This document shows, one piece after another, positions 15,249 through 22,856 of a stretch of DNA of 26,272 bases. Positions within the stretch are counted from its first letter, which is position 1; each line of letters starts with the position of its first letter. Source of the stretch: JABLTI01 sp030629105 (GTDB lineage Archaea > Asgardarchaeota > Heimdallarchaeia > JABLTI01); contig DAOVPS010000020.1 in the NCBI GenBank assembly GCA_030629105.1, positions 1-26,272 of the forward strand, read 5' to 3'. Under the pieces are notes generated by a model. The model made no database searches. It was not told the DNA's origin and saw only the letters and a list, made by a program, of their open reading frames with translations. The translations under genes were made by a program, and so were the position numbers.

Positions 15249-17456
15249 TCATTTTTTAGTTTTCTTTTTTGATAGTAAAACCATAATTGCACCGATTGTG
15301 AAGATTGTAGTAATCGACCAGTAGAATGACCAAGATGCTTCTTCTTGTTCAAAATCGATTTGGATTTTAAGGATAAAGATATCAGTACTACCGGAATAAG
15401 TGTCATCGTATGCTGCTTCTGTTGGGAAATCATCTGATTTGGTAGTTCCTGCAATTATAACCTCTGAAGTATTACTCAAACCTATTGCGAAACAAAATTC
15501 TGAGAAATTTCCACCAATATAAGTTGAGTACAATAGCGTATTGCCATCTGGTGAAATTACCGACAAGAATGCATCCATGTAACCTGATAATTCATTATCG
15601 TAAGCATTCTCTGTCATAGGGAAATCAAATGAAGAAGTTGATCCAGTTATATACACATTACCTTTACTGTCAAAACAAAGATCTTGAGCACCATCTTTAT
15701 AGGATCCTCCTAGAAATGTAGAGAAAAGGATTTCAGGTGTAGATTCATTCATTGAAAGTTTCATGAGATATATATCAGATCGGTAACTGTACTCATCGTC
15801 GTATGCATTAACGACTGGGAAATCATTGCTATTAGTTACTCCTGCTAAGTAAAGATTATTTGCACTATCAATTTTAATTGCATGTGGATCATCTTCCATT
15901 TGTCCACCTATGCATGCTGAATACAGTAATGACCCATCCCCAGACAGCTTAACAAGAAAAGTATCGGTAGCTCCATGATATGAACCAAAAGTTGTTTCAT
16001 CAGTCACTGTTATATTGTCTGAAAAGGTTTTGCCTGTGAAATAAATATCTCCGTTGTCATTTGTTACAAGTGCATAACCTCGCTCAAAGCCATATTGTTC
16101 AGTTTCTCCGAAATAGGTAGAGAAAATTACTGTAGAACCATTTGTTGCTATTTTTACGAAGATACATTCTACTACTCCATCAAATTTGCTGTCAATTGCA
16201 TTATGCAATGGAAAATCTGTAGATGTTGTTTCTCCAGTAAAGATCACATTATTCTCGAAATCTATAGTCACTGCAAATGCTAGATCATCTCCACTTCCAC
16301 CAAAATAGGTAGAATAAATTAATGATGAACCATCTGAAGAAAGTTTTAGTATAAAGCAATCACCAAATTCAGCATTTTTACCGTTATATGTATCATCATA
16401 TGCGTTAACTACTGGAAAATTAGTAGAATCAGTACACCCAGTAACATAGACGCAACCAGAAGCATCAATATCTATTCCATATGCAACATCGCTTCCATTT
16501 CCGCCAATATATGTTGAATAGAGTAAAGTAGATCCATCTGCAGATAATTTCAAAACAATGATATCATCTAAAGGACCAGAGAAAGTGTCGTTGTAAGCAG
16601 TCGCACTGGTTGGGAAGTCTACTGAAGTAGTATATCCTACAAGGTAGGCATTTCCATCATTATCAAGAACCATATCTCTAACTATCTCATAACCACTTCC
16701 CCCGATAAATGTTGAATAGATTAGCGGGTCAATTATGAGTTTGCGAGTTGTATCAAAGTTGCTGACATCAAAACCAAAGGTATTTCTATCATCGGAAGTG
16801 AATCTCGCATCTATTTCTACATCATTTTCTTGGAAGACACGAAGTCCCTCATCGATAATTTGATGTTCACCAATAGATAACACTAGTTTCTTAGGCTTTA
16901 TTGACGATTGGTAGTCTAACCCTTCATATCTGGTTTTAATGTCTTGAACGTTTGCACCGACGTTAACATGGTACTCATATTTGATACCATTATCAGTGAT
17001 TTTGTAAAAGAGATCAATTCCTGGCCATAAGTCGTAATAAGCAATTTTTTCACACTTCATGATATTGCTATGTGCACCATTGTTTCCAATGAAATAACTC
17101 ACAGTACTTTCTTGTTGTTCAAGAGCTATTGGTTTGACTGCATGTGCATTTTCAAAATAGACAGTAACTACCTGCTCACTGTCAGTAATTTTTAGAAATA
17201 TCTTGCTCTCACCAAAACCGATTGATCCTCCAGGCATGTAACCGTAAAAACTGATTTGGCTCTCACCAAACTGTCCCTCGTTCTCATAGAAATAATTTCC
17301 AAATATGCTAGATTTATCACTCAGCTTTTCTATTAGATTTTGTCTGGGAAAATCAACAATCCCGGGTTCTTTTGAGCTGATAAATGATATAACAACAAGT
17401 GCTTGTATAACGAATGTTACCAAAATTCCTATTGTTATAATTTTCCTATATTTCAT
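15249..17456 (-). CDS. Surface-anchored SBBP-repeat seven-bladed beta-propeller protein
   Basis: This 735-residue exported protein starts with a hydrophobic signal-anchor (about 6-27). An N-terminal beta domain (about 50-240) has YENEGQFG and DLWPGIDLFYK, as found before SBBP repeats. Seven repeats of about 65 residues then follow (about 245-700), each with [LI]xxSTYxGGxxxD, a GNxYxTGxTxSxDFP strand and AYDDTYSGxxDxFxxKLSxDGS: the SBBP (PF06739) pattern of a seven-bladed propeller. A C-terminal membrane helix (about 708-727) ends in KKKTKK. It should stand on the outer cell face; ligand unknown. GGAGGAG precedes the ATG by 8 bases. Its promoter is nearly identical to that of the 17632-18225 gene, so the two are probably co-regulated, likely by the AT-hook paralog at 18346. 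Confidence 0.88.
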   Translation of the reverse strand: MKYRKIITIGILVTFVIQALVVISFISSKEPGIVDFPRQNLIEKLSDKSSIFGNYFYENEGQFGESQISFYGYMPGGSIGFGESKIFLKITDSEQVVTVYFENAHAVKPIALEQQESTVSYFIGNNGAHSNIMKCEKIAYYDLWPGIDLFYKITDNGIKYEYHVNVGANVQDIKTRYEGLDYQSSIKPKKLVLSIGEHQIIDEGLRVFQENDVEIDARFTSDDRNTFGFDVSNFDTTRKLIIDPLIYSTFIGGSGYEIVRDMVLDNDGNAYLVGYTTSVDFPTSATAYNDTFSGPLDDIIVLKLSADGSTLLYSTYIGGNGSDVAYGIDIDASGCVYVTGCTDSTNFPVVNAYDDTYNGKNAEFGDCFILKLSSDGSSLIYSTYFGGSGDDLAFAVTIDFENNVIFTGETTSTDFPLHNAIDSKFDGVVECIFVKIATNGSTVIFSTYFGETEQYGFERGYALVTNDNGDIYFTGKTFSDNITVTDETTFGSYHGATDTFLVKLSGDGSLLYSACIGGQMEDDPHAIKIDSANNLYLAGVTNSNDFPVVNAYDDEYSYRSDIYLMKLSMNESTPEILFSTFLGGSYKDGAQDLCFDSKGNVYITGSTSSFDFPMTENAYDNELSGYMDAFLSVISPDGNTLLYSTYIGGNFSEFCFAIGLSNTSEVIIAGTTKSDDFPTEAAYDDTYSGSTDIFILKIQIDFEQEEASWSFYWSITTIFTIGAIMVLLSKKKTKK

Positions 17457-17474
17457 ATTTTATGCTCCTCCTTT

Positions 17475-17518
17475 GTCTTGTTACGATACCTTGTTACAAA
17501 ACCTTATAAATTTTTTGT
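17475..17518 (-). promoter_or_regulatory. Promoter/operator of the SBBP-protein gene (44-base repeat, copy 1)
   Basis: On the minus strand AATTTATAAGG (about 17512-17502) is the TATA region. It is followed by two tandem 9-10 base sites related to TTGTAACAA (plus-strand TTGTTACGATAC at 17478 and TTGTTACAAAAC at 17491, 13 bases apart). These cover the expected transcription start near 17481. The 44 bases match 18247-18290 at 41 positions by hand alignment. Confidence 0.65.
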
Positions 17519-17584
17519 CTTAAGATTAAACCTCTTGTATCTTGAAAAAGTAATTCTTTGGATAAAGAAGTAATAGAAAAAATA

Positions 17585-17603
17585 AGGGTGTAAGAAACAC
17601 CCT
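17585..17603 (-). terminator. Terminator of the 197-aa exported protein gene
   Basis: On the minus strand AGGGTGT, a 5-base loop and ACACCCT are followed by TATTTTTTC, a compact intrinsic-terminator shape. It begins 29 bases after the stop codon. Confidence 0.65.
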
Positions 17604-17631
17604 AAATTAGTTTCTCTCAGATCTAAAGGGC

Positions 17632-18225
17632 CTATCTTTCAAAGTACTTTGTTAAAGTAGTTACTCCGCCGAATCCTGGGATTCCAGCAAAAGCCCATCC
17701 CCCAAGTTCATCAACTCCGCCAACATATTCACCAGTAGGATTTACAAGCATCATAATAGTTGATGGAATGTATTTTCCTCCTGTGTTGGGTAAGGTTATA
17801 GTCAAACCTCGATAGTCTATTGTGAGAATTGTATCGGTAGTCTTAATTTCACCTTCACCCATGATGAACCAAAGGTTAGTCCAGTAAACATGACGCACAT
17901 TGCAATAATAATATGGTAGAAACATTACTGCTCCATCTTTGAGTTTACCTTTCATTGAGTAAATCTTTTCGTGTGATTCATCATAGATTTTTACGTGGAA
18001 GTTTACATCGCCAAGAGGTTCACCGGTGACTTTATCGAATTCGATCTTTCCTTTGATAAAAGTGGTTGCTCTAGAAATGTCTTGGTCTATGCCTTTTGCA
18101 ATTATGTCAATCTTAAAAATTTGATCGGGATCTGTTGCTTTCACTGGTGTAGTAGCAAATGCTAAGATGTTCGCAAGAAACATTGCTACTGTTAATGCTG
18201 TGATCATTTTTATTTTTAGTTTCAC
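17632..18225 (-). CDS. Secreted protein of unknown function (197 aa)
   Basis: The N-terminus is a classic signal peptide: basic MKLKIKMITA, a hydrophobic core LTVAMFLANILAFA, and a likely cleavage region after TTPVKA (about residue 30). The mature part, about 165 residues, is predicted mostly beta, with Gly-rich turns and segments such as KGKIEFDKVTGEPLGDVNFHV and TGGKYIPSTIMMLVNPTG. No family was recognised and there is no C-terminal anchor, so it may be released or bind the surface. The start is a GTG with GGAGG 11 bases upstream; an ATG at residue 7 is an alternative. It is divergent from the third regulator gene and shares its operator region, with a near-identical promoter to the SBBP gene. 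Confidence 0.75.
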   Translation of the reverse strand: MKLKIKMITALTVAMFLANILAFATTPVKATDPDQIFKIDIIAKGIDQDISRATTFIKGKIEFDKVTGEPLGDVNFHVKIYDESHEKIYSMKGKLKDGAVMFLPYYYCNVRHVYWTNLWFIMGEGEIKTTDTILTIDYRGLTITLPNTGGKYIPSTIMMLVNPTGEYVGGVDELGGWAFAGIPGFGGVTTLTKYFER

Positions 18226-18246
18226 TTTTTGTGTACCCTCCGTATT

Positions 18247-18290
18247 GTCTTGTTACAATACTTTGTTACAAAACCTTATAAATCTTTTGT
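18247..18290 (-). promoter_or_regulatory. Promoter/operator of the 197-aa exported protein gene (44-base repeat, copy 2)
   Basis: Tandem sites TTGTTACAATAC (18250-18261) and TTGTTACAAAAC (18263-18274) lie 13 bases apart, beside a TATA core TTATAAAT (18276-18284 region). For the minus-strand gene they fall between TATA and the expected start of transcription near 18253, a repressor-like position. TTGTTACAAAA also forms a perfect 11-base inverted repeat with TTTTGTAACAA at 18285-18295, so the TATA box is framed by symmetric sites. Confidence 0.65.
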
Positions 18291-18316
18291 AACAATACGA
18301 AACGCTTTTAAGTACC
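18285..18316 (+). promoter_or_regulatory. Operator plus BRE/TATA of the third AT-hook regulator
   Basis: TTTTGTAACAA (18285-18295) is followed by TACGAAACG and TATA-like CTTTTAAGTA, 30-40 bases before the ATG. The order palindrome, ACGAAAC, TATA is the same as at 14539-14569. TTTTGT, ACGAAAC and TTTTAA keep the same spacing at both sites while the inner six bases differ. Confidence 0.6.
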
Positions 18317-18345
18317 AATAATACAGTAATACTTGTGAGGTAATA

Positions 18346-18954
18346 ATGGCCGAAGAAAAGAACAAAGGTGGACGACCAAGGAAACATGCTACAAATGCTG
18401 ATAGACAAAGAGCATATTATGAGCGCAAAAAACAAAGAATGAAAGAGTTAGAAGAAAAATTAGCTAAACTAGAAACAAGACCGAAAACTAAATCCGCCCA
18501 AAAAAAAATTACTAGAAAAGTAAAAGATGCAACGAAAGCAAGTTTTCCATGGAAAAAAATCACCCCCGGGGAAATAGCATTAATAGGAAGAAAAGAACTA
18601 GAGCGATTGATTATTACTTTTAGTGAGAAAATAGTCCAGAATTCTTCTTTGATGGAGTCTATTCTTAATCTTATTATCACAACTTTCGATATAGATTCTT
18701 CAGGATCATTAGATGAATTAACTGATAATGACCTAGAACAACTCAGCAATGAGATAGATACAATCATTCATCTTTCGCAAGAAAGCAATCAACAACAAAC
18801 TTTTCTTTATCTCTTAGAAGCTGAACTCGCAAGTAGAGAACGTTCCGTAGAGAGAGAATTCAAGTTAGATGTTCTTGAATCGGAAACTGAGGAATTCTTA
18901 AAAGAAAAGATTAAAGAAGAAAAAGTAGATGAATTAGAAATTACCCATAGCTAA
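18346..18954 (+). CDS. AT-hook/bZIP-like regulator (paralog 3, 202 aa)
   Basis: The first 43 residues align without gaps to the other two paralogs: GGRPRK (8-13), basic NADRQRAYYERKKQR (17-31), and M32/L35/L39/L42 in heptad spacing. A basic linker precedes a helical domain (about 65-165) with WKKITPGEIALI and LYLLEAELASRER, shared with paralog 2, and an acidic coiled-coil end. In fungal Yap1-type bZIP proteins the basic region also has N, QRA, ERK and MKELE at the same spacing, which suggests a DNA-contacting helix plus short dimerisation zipper. Homology to bZIP is not claimed. GAGG lies 5 bases before the ATG. It is divergent from the 197-residue exported protein gene with three palindromic sites between, and precedes TPR member 3 by 100 bases. 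Confidence 0.77.
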   Translation: MAEEKNKGGRPRKHATNADRQRAYYERKKQRMKELEEKLAKLETRPKTKSAQKKITRKVKDATKASFPWKKITPGEIALIGRKELERLIITFSEKIVQNSSLMESILNLIITTFDIDSSGSLDELTDNDLEQLSNEIDTIIHLSQESNQQQTFLYLLEAELASRERSVEREFKLDVLESETEEFLKEKIKEEKVDELEITHS

Positions 18955-19054
18955 TGGTTCTTTACTTTTTTTTTCAAGAAAATTTATTATTACAAAGAAG
19001 AATTGTTGCTCTTAGGTTCTAATAGAATTAAGAATAATAATTGGGGGCACATTC

Positions 19055-20887
19055 GTGTTAGCAGGGAAGAATAAAGAACTTCAACGAATAATTAATTTAA
19101 AAAATAAAGGTAAATTCTCTGAAGCATCTGATAAACTAGCTGAATTTGAGAAGAAAAAACACAAACCTGAAACTAATATCAGAGCACAAATAATCAAGGT
19201 ACTTCTTACTGCTAATATGGGTTTTTGGGAAAAAGGTTTAGGAATTATTGAAGCTGTGATATCTAAGTGTGGGACAATCGATAACCCTTTACTATTAATA
19301 GATGCTCTCTTTGTGAAAGCTCAATGTTTGCTTTGGGGGGAGCAATATAAAAAGTCAAATACACTAATTGAGGAAACAGAAAAAATATTAAAAGAAAATC
19401 TAAAACCAGATGAAGATGATTATAGGATTCGTAAGGCCTGGTTACTCTGGAGTAAAGGTACTAGTTTCAGTTGGATGGGTGACGGCAAACAAGCCCTAGA
19501 AATTGCAAAACAAGGTTTTACGATTGTTAATTCCCTAAATGATTCAGAAATTCTACTTAGTTATTATGACTTACTAGGGAGTGCTGAGTTTCATTTAGAT
19601 TCATTTGAAGATGCAATAGTTCACTTTCAAGCTGGTTTACAATTAGCAAAAGATAACAAGAATGATTATAGGATCTATTTTTTCTCTTCGAGATTAACAG
19701 AATCATATCTAGGTATTGGTAAGTATAATCTTGCTTTGGAATATAATGACTTAACGATCGAATATTGTAAAAAACTTGGACTGAAAACAAATTGGGAGTT
19801 TTTTTATAAATCGTTTATTTATTGGTTTAGTGGAGAACTAGAAAAATCACTTGAATTAATGAAAAAAGTTTTACCCTCATTAGAAAACGAAACAACACTT
19901 AGTGGAAGAGCTTTTGCATTAGTAGGAAAAGCAATCGTTGAGTGGGTAGAGGGGGATCTCGACAAAGCAATTGAGTATTTAACTGAAGCTGTTAATCTTA
20001 TGAAGAAAAGGGATGATGTCTATCGTACAAATCTCATCTCTCTCGTTTTAGCAAAAGGACTTTTTGATAAAGGAGAATTTAACAAAGTTTTGGAAATATG
20101 TTTTTCAATTCTTGATACATACAAAGATAGCAAAAAACCAGTTAAGAATCCCCGTGTTTTTTTTGAAATGGGAAAAGCATATCATATAAAGGGAGATTAC
20201 AATCTTGCTTTGGATTATATGCAAAAAGCTCTAAAATTGTATAAAAGAATTAACTTTATACTTTTTATTGCCAGATCATTATTTAATCTAATACAAATTA
20301 CAACTGACAAAAATGACAGAGTATTATACACTAAATATCTTGAGGAATTAGAAGCTTTTGTTAAACTTCATCCAACTAGTTTTCTTGAACAAATGTACCA
20401 GACAGCACAAGCATTAGTATTAAAAAACAGTACACGTCCAAGAGATTGGATGAAGGCTGCTGATATTTTAATTAAAGTTGTCAAAGAGAAATTTACCAAA
20501 CATGGTATTGTTGTTATTGCTCTTATCAATTTATGTGAGTTATTAATGAACGAATTTAGCATATCGGGAGATGCTCAAGTATTACAGGAATTAGAATTAT
20601 ATATTGATGAGCTTTCTGAACTAGCTCAGATGCAAAATGTTTGCCATATTAGACTCGAAGCAAACAATCTTCAAATACTGACCCATTGGTTAAAAGCTCA
20701 GAAATCCATGGTCGAGATTGATCTACAAAAAGCAAAAACCCTTCTAGAGAGTACTAGGAAGATAGCTGACGATGAAGGTATGTATAGATTAGCAGAAAAA
20801 TTTACTCAGCAGCAAGAACAATTGTTAAGGCAGATGTCCCAGTGGGATGATTTTATCCGGAAATACTATGAATTCATCAAAGAATAA
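19055..20887 (+). CDS. TPR-repeat protein (family member 3, 610 aa)
   Basis: This 610-residue helical TPR protein is a full-length paralog of the 611-residue one at 12642-14477. It shares STRPRDWMKA, INLCELLMNEFSISGD, ANNLQILTHWLKAQ and the final WDDFIRKYYEFIKE. Recognisable units include IYFFSSRLTESYLGIGKYNLAL at about 207-228 and VFFEMGKAYHIKGDYNLAL at about 368-386. No catalytic, membrane or DNA-binding segment is present. The GTG start has a GGGGG run about 8 bases upstream. It lies 100 bases after the third regulator on the same strand, repeating the regulator-to-TPR order of the first cassette. It could act as a sensor or adaptor for that regulator. Direct binding is not shown by the sequence. 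Confidence 0.87.
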   Translation: MLAGKNKELQRIINLKNKGKFSEASDKLAEFEKKKHKPETNIRAQIIKVLLTANMGFWEKGLGIIEAVISKCGTIDNPLLLIDALFVKAQCLLWGEQYKKSNTLIEETEKILKENLKPDEDDYRIRKAWLLWSKGTSFSWMGDGKQALEIAKQGFTIVNSLNDSEILLSYYDLLGSAEFHLDSFEDAIVHFQAGLQLAKDNKNDYRIYFFSSRLTESYLGIGKYNLALEYNDLTIEYCKKLGLKTNWEFFYKSFIYWFSGELEKSLELMKKVLPSLENETTLSGRAFALVGKAIVEWVEGDLDKAIEYLTEAVNLMKKRDDVYRTNLISLVLAKGLFDKGEFNKVLEICFSILDTYKDSKKPVKNPRVFFEMGKAYHIKGDYNLALDYMQKALKLYKRINFILFIARSLFNLIQITTDKNDRVLYTKYLEELEAFVKLHPTSFLEQMYQTAQALVLKNSTRPRDWMKAADILIKVVKEKFTKHGIVVIALINLCELLMNEFSISGDAQVLQELELYIDELSELAQMQNVCHIRLEANNLQILTHWLKAQKSMVEIDLQKAKTLLESTRKIADDEGMYRLAEKFTQQQEQLLRQMSQWDDFIRKYYEFIKE

Positions 20888-20966
20888 AATCGAAAAAATG
20901 CTTCTATTGAATAAAATTTAAAAATTTGGACTATGAGTATGATTTTAGGAAACAGAGTTGGTTTAA

Positions 20967-22238
20967 ATGAAAATACAAGTAGAAAATCCAAAATCATTCG
21001 ATACTCTAACATCTGAATTACATGAATATATAGATGATAACAAAACTGGTGGAATTCTATGTGCAGTTTATCACAAGGGTGATTTAGTTTATTGTAACAA
21101 ATTTGGTTGGAAAGATAAGGAAAATAACATTCCGATGGCTTTTGATGATATCTTTCGAATTTATTCATTGACTAAACCAATAATTTGTTTGGCAGCATTA
21201 ATTCTTCTCGAACAGCAGAAATTTGATTTGGATGATTCTATTGAGAAATTTCTTCCAGAATTTAATAATCTTAGGATATTGAAATCTTTTGATGAACAAA
21301 CAGGTAAAATAGAATTTATCGATGTCAAGAAAACATTATCTATCAAACAGCTTTTTACCCATACATCTTGATTAAGTTACGGAGATTATCATCTATTACC
21401 TGATGATAATTTATACGGAAAAGCATTTGGTTTTACAGGTGAAACAAGACTAAGAACAAAACTTGATATGATTCCTATAATGCCTCCTTTAAAGGAATTT
21501 AGCAGGCGTTTAGCTATTCTCCCACTTGCTTTTGAACCGGGAACTTATTGGTGGTATGGTTTCAATCATGAACTCTTGGGTTATTTAGTTGAAGTAATTT
21601 CAGGAAAGAAATTAGATGTTTTTCTTAAAGAGCATATATTTGATAAACTAGAAATGAATGATACTGATTTTTATGTTCCTGAGGAAAAATGGAATCGACT
21701 AGCAAAAGTATATACTAAGAGTCGAGGCGACAAATTGGTCAAAGCAAAGAGGGCATTGATGAAGGCTTCATCCTTGAAAACCCCATCTTGTCTGGTGGGG
21801 GGTGGATTAGTATCTACATTAGAGGATTATCTGAAATTCTGTATAATGATGTTAAATGGTGGAGAATATAATGGTATTTAAATTGTATCTAAGGAAACAA
21901 TAAAGCTAATGACAGAAAATCATTTGCCGAATAATAGATCTTTTCTGGATATGCAATATTTTCCATATAGAGATCTTAAATCAATAAAGAGAAGAAAAGG
22001 TTATGGGTACGGATTGGGTGTATTAGTGAAAACAGCTAAAAATATGACAAGAGAGGGAATTGGTGGATATAGTTGGGTTGGAACACTAAATACACTATTT
22101 AACATAGATCCAGTAAATCAAGTAATTTCTATAGTCTTAACACAATATTGTTCGAAAAGTAGTGATTGGATTTTCCCTATAGACTCTTACAGAATTTCTG
22201 ATTTGGTTTATGAATCGCTGGAAAAACTGGATAAATAA
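20967..22238 (+). pseudogene. Serine hydrolase (class C beta-lactamase fold), broken by two in-frame stops
   Basis: One continuous frame of about 424 codons encodes a beta-lactamase-like serine hydrolase or D-aminopeptidase-type protein. It has SLTK (Ser67-Lys70, the SxxK nucleophile and base), LFTHTS...LSYGDYH, the region YWWYGFNHELLGYLVEVISGK, and a C-terminal GGYSWVGTLNTLFNIDP in place of the KTG-like strand. Two stops interrupt it: TGA at 21369-21371, exactly where the family has Gly in HTSG-LSYG, and TAA at 21879-21881 in NGGEYNGI-stop-IVSKET. Both are single-base changes from plausible sense codons (GGA and AAA), with no frameshift. Because the rest is well preserved, inactivation looks recent, or the stops are sequence errors. 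Intact fragments span 20967-21371, 21468-21881 and 21909-22238. Confidence 0.8.
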
Positions 22239-22276
22239 TAAACTAGCTGTATGATTTTGTGTTAATCAAGGAATAA

Positions 22277-22323
22277 AAAATCTGAGGTAAAAAAAATGGT
22301 TCTTAAAAGGCGAACCAGATTTT
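22277..22323 (+). terminator. Compound inverted repeat after the broken serine hydrolase gene
   Basis: AAAATCT (22277-22283) pairs with AGATTTT (22317-22323), and inside it GGTTC (22298-22302) pairs with GAACC (22312-22316). T-rich sequence follows on the plus strand. The shape would suit a terminator for the plus-strand gene ending at 22238, but the stems are short and AT-rich. Confidence 0.35.
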
Positions 22324-22327
22324 GATT

Positions 22328-22483
22328 TTAGTAGCCAAGGAAATGCCAGTACGCGAAAGCAAAAATGATTATTGAACTCAAAGCAATCAGGATAAGAAAG
22401 TGAATTCTTTCCCACAATTTTCCGTATGGTTTTCTTTCAAGATCTCTTGTCTTCAATATGAACGATTTTAAGTGATTGTGCAT
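22328..22483 (-). CDS. Possible 51-codon single-pass membrane ORF
   Basis: An ATG opens a 51-codon frame with a basic N-terminal half (KTRDLERKPYGKLWER) and one hydrophobic helix near the C-terminus (LILIALSSIIIFAFAYW), ending HFLGY. The arrangement is that of a small tail-anchored protein. Its first 16 codons overlap, in another frame, the end of a degraded coding region. It may therefore be the membrane tail of that broken gene and not an independent gene. No Shine-Dalgarno motif is evident. Confidence 0.35.
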   Translation of the reverse strand: MHNHLKSFILKTRDLERKPYGKLWERIHFLILIALSSIIIFAFAYWHFLGY

Positions 22484-22681
22484 CTTCGTTTCGTTTATTC
22501 CTACCTATGAGTCCTATGATCATATCATTTCGGACTTTATCTTCTGATTCTTCTTCAAATTCCTCTGGACTAACATAGTTTTTTCTTTTCAAGAACTTCA
22601 ATTTGCTCTAACGCTTTTATTAGGCAAATCATGTAAAATGCTATCTCTAATTTCACTAATATCCTTTTCAAACACAGAAAG
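22437..22681 (-). pseudogene. Degraded coding region, at least one frameshift
   Basis: The 618-base stretch 22239-22856 has no long intact gene, but its minus strand carries protein-like pieces in successive frames. FEKDISEIRDSILHDLPNKSVRA gives way, in a second frame, to ALEQIEVLEKK; that frame stops after an A-run at 22579-22584. Dropping one A continues into NYVSPEEFEEESEDKVRNDMIIGLIGRNK, which ends at 22437. The pieces join into a plausible charged helical protein, possibly followed by the membrane helix at 22328-22400. Family not recognised. I see nothing further in 22690-22856 except the nitroreductase promoter. Confidence 0.4.
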
Positions 22682-22856
22682 TTACATCTCGTTCTAAACA
22701 TACTCTAATTCTTTAATTAATAAAATATGAACAAATTGAATATTTTTGTCTTAATTTTAAGATTTTCACTAATTATTATTAGTTGTTAATTACACTCCAA
22801 TTAAAAAGAAATAATAACTATAGTATTTTATTAAATCTAAGTAGGGTTTTGATGCC

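Noticed and set aside
21369..21371. UGA as selenocysteine or recoded codon in the serine hydrolase
   Set aside because: The position corresponds to a Gly of the HTSG motif, not a Cys; a second stop of another type (TAA) lies further on, and no SECIS-like hairpin was noticed.
22486..22500. CGAAACGAAG on the minus strand as another ACGAAAC promoter
   Set aside because: No TATA follows at the right distance and no palindrome adjoins; it lies inside degraded coding sequence.
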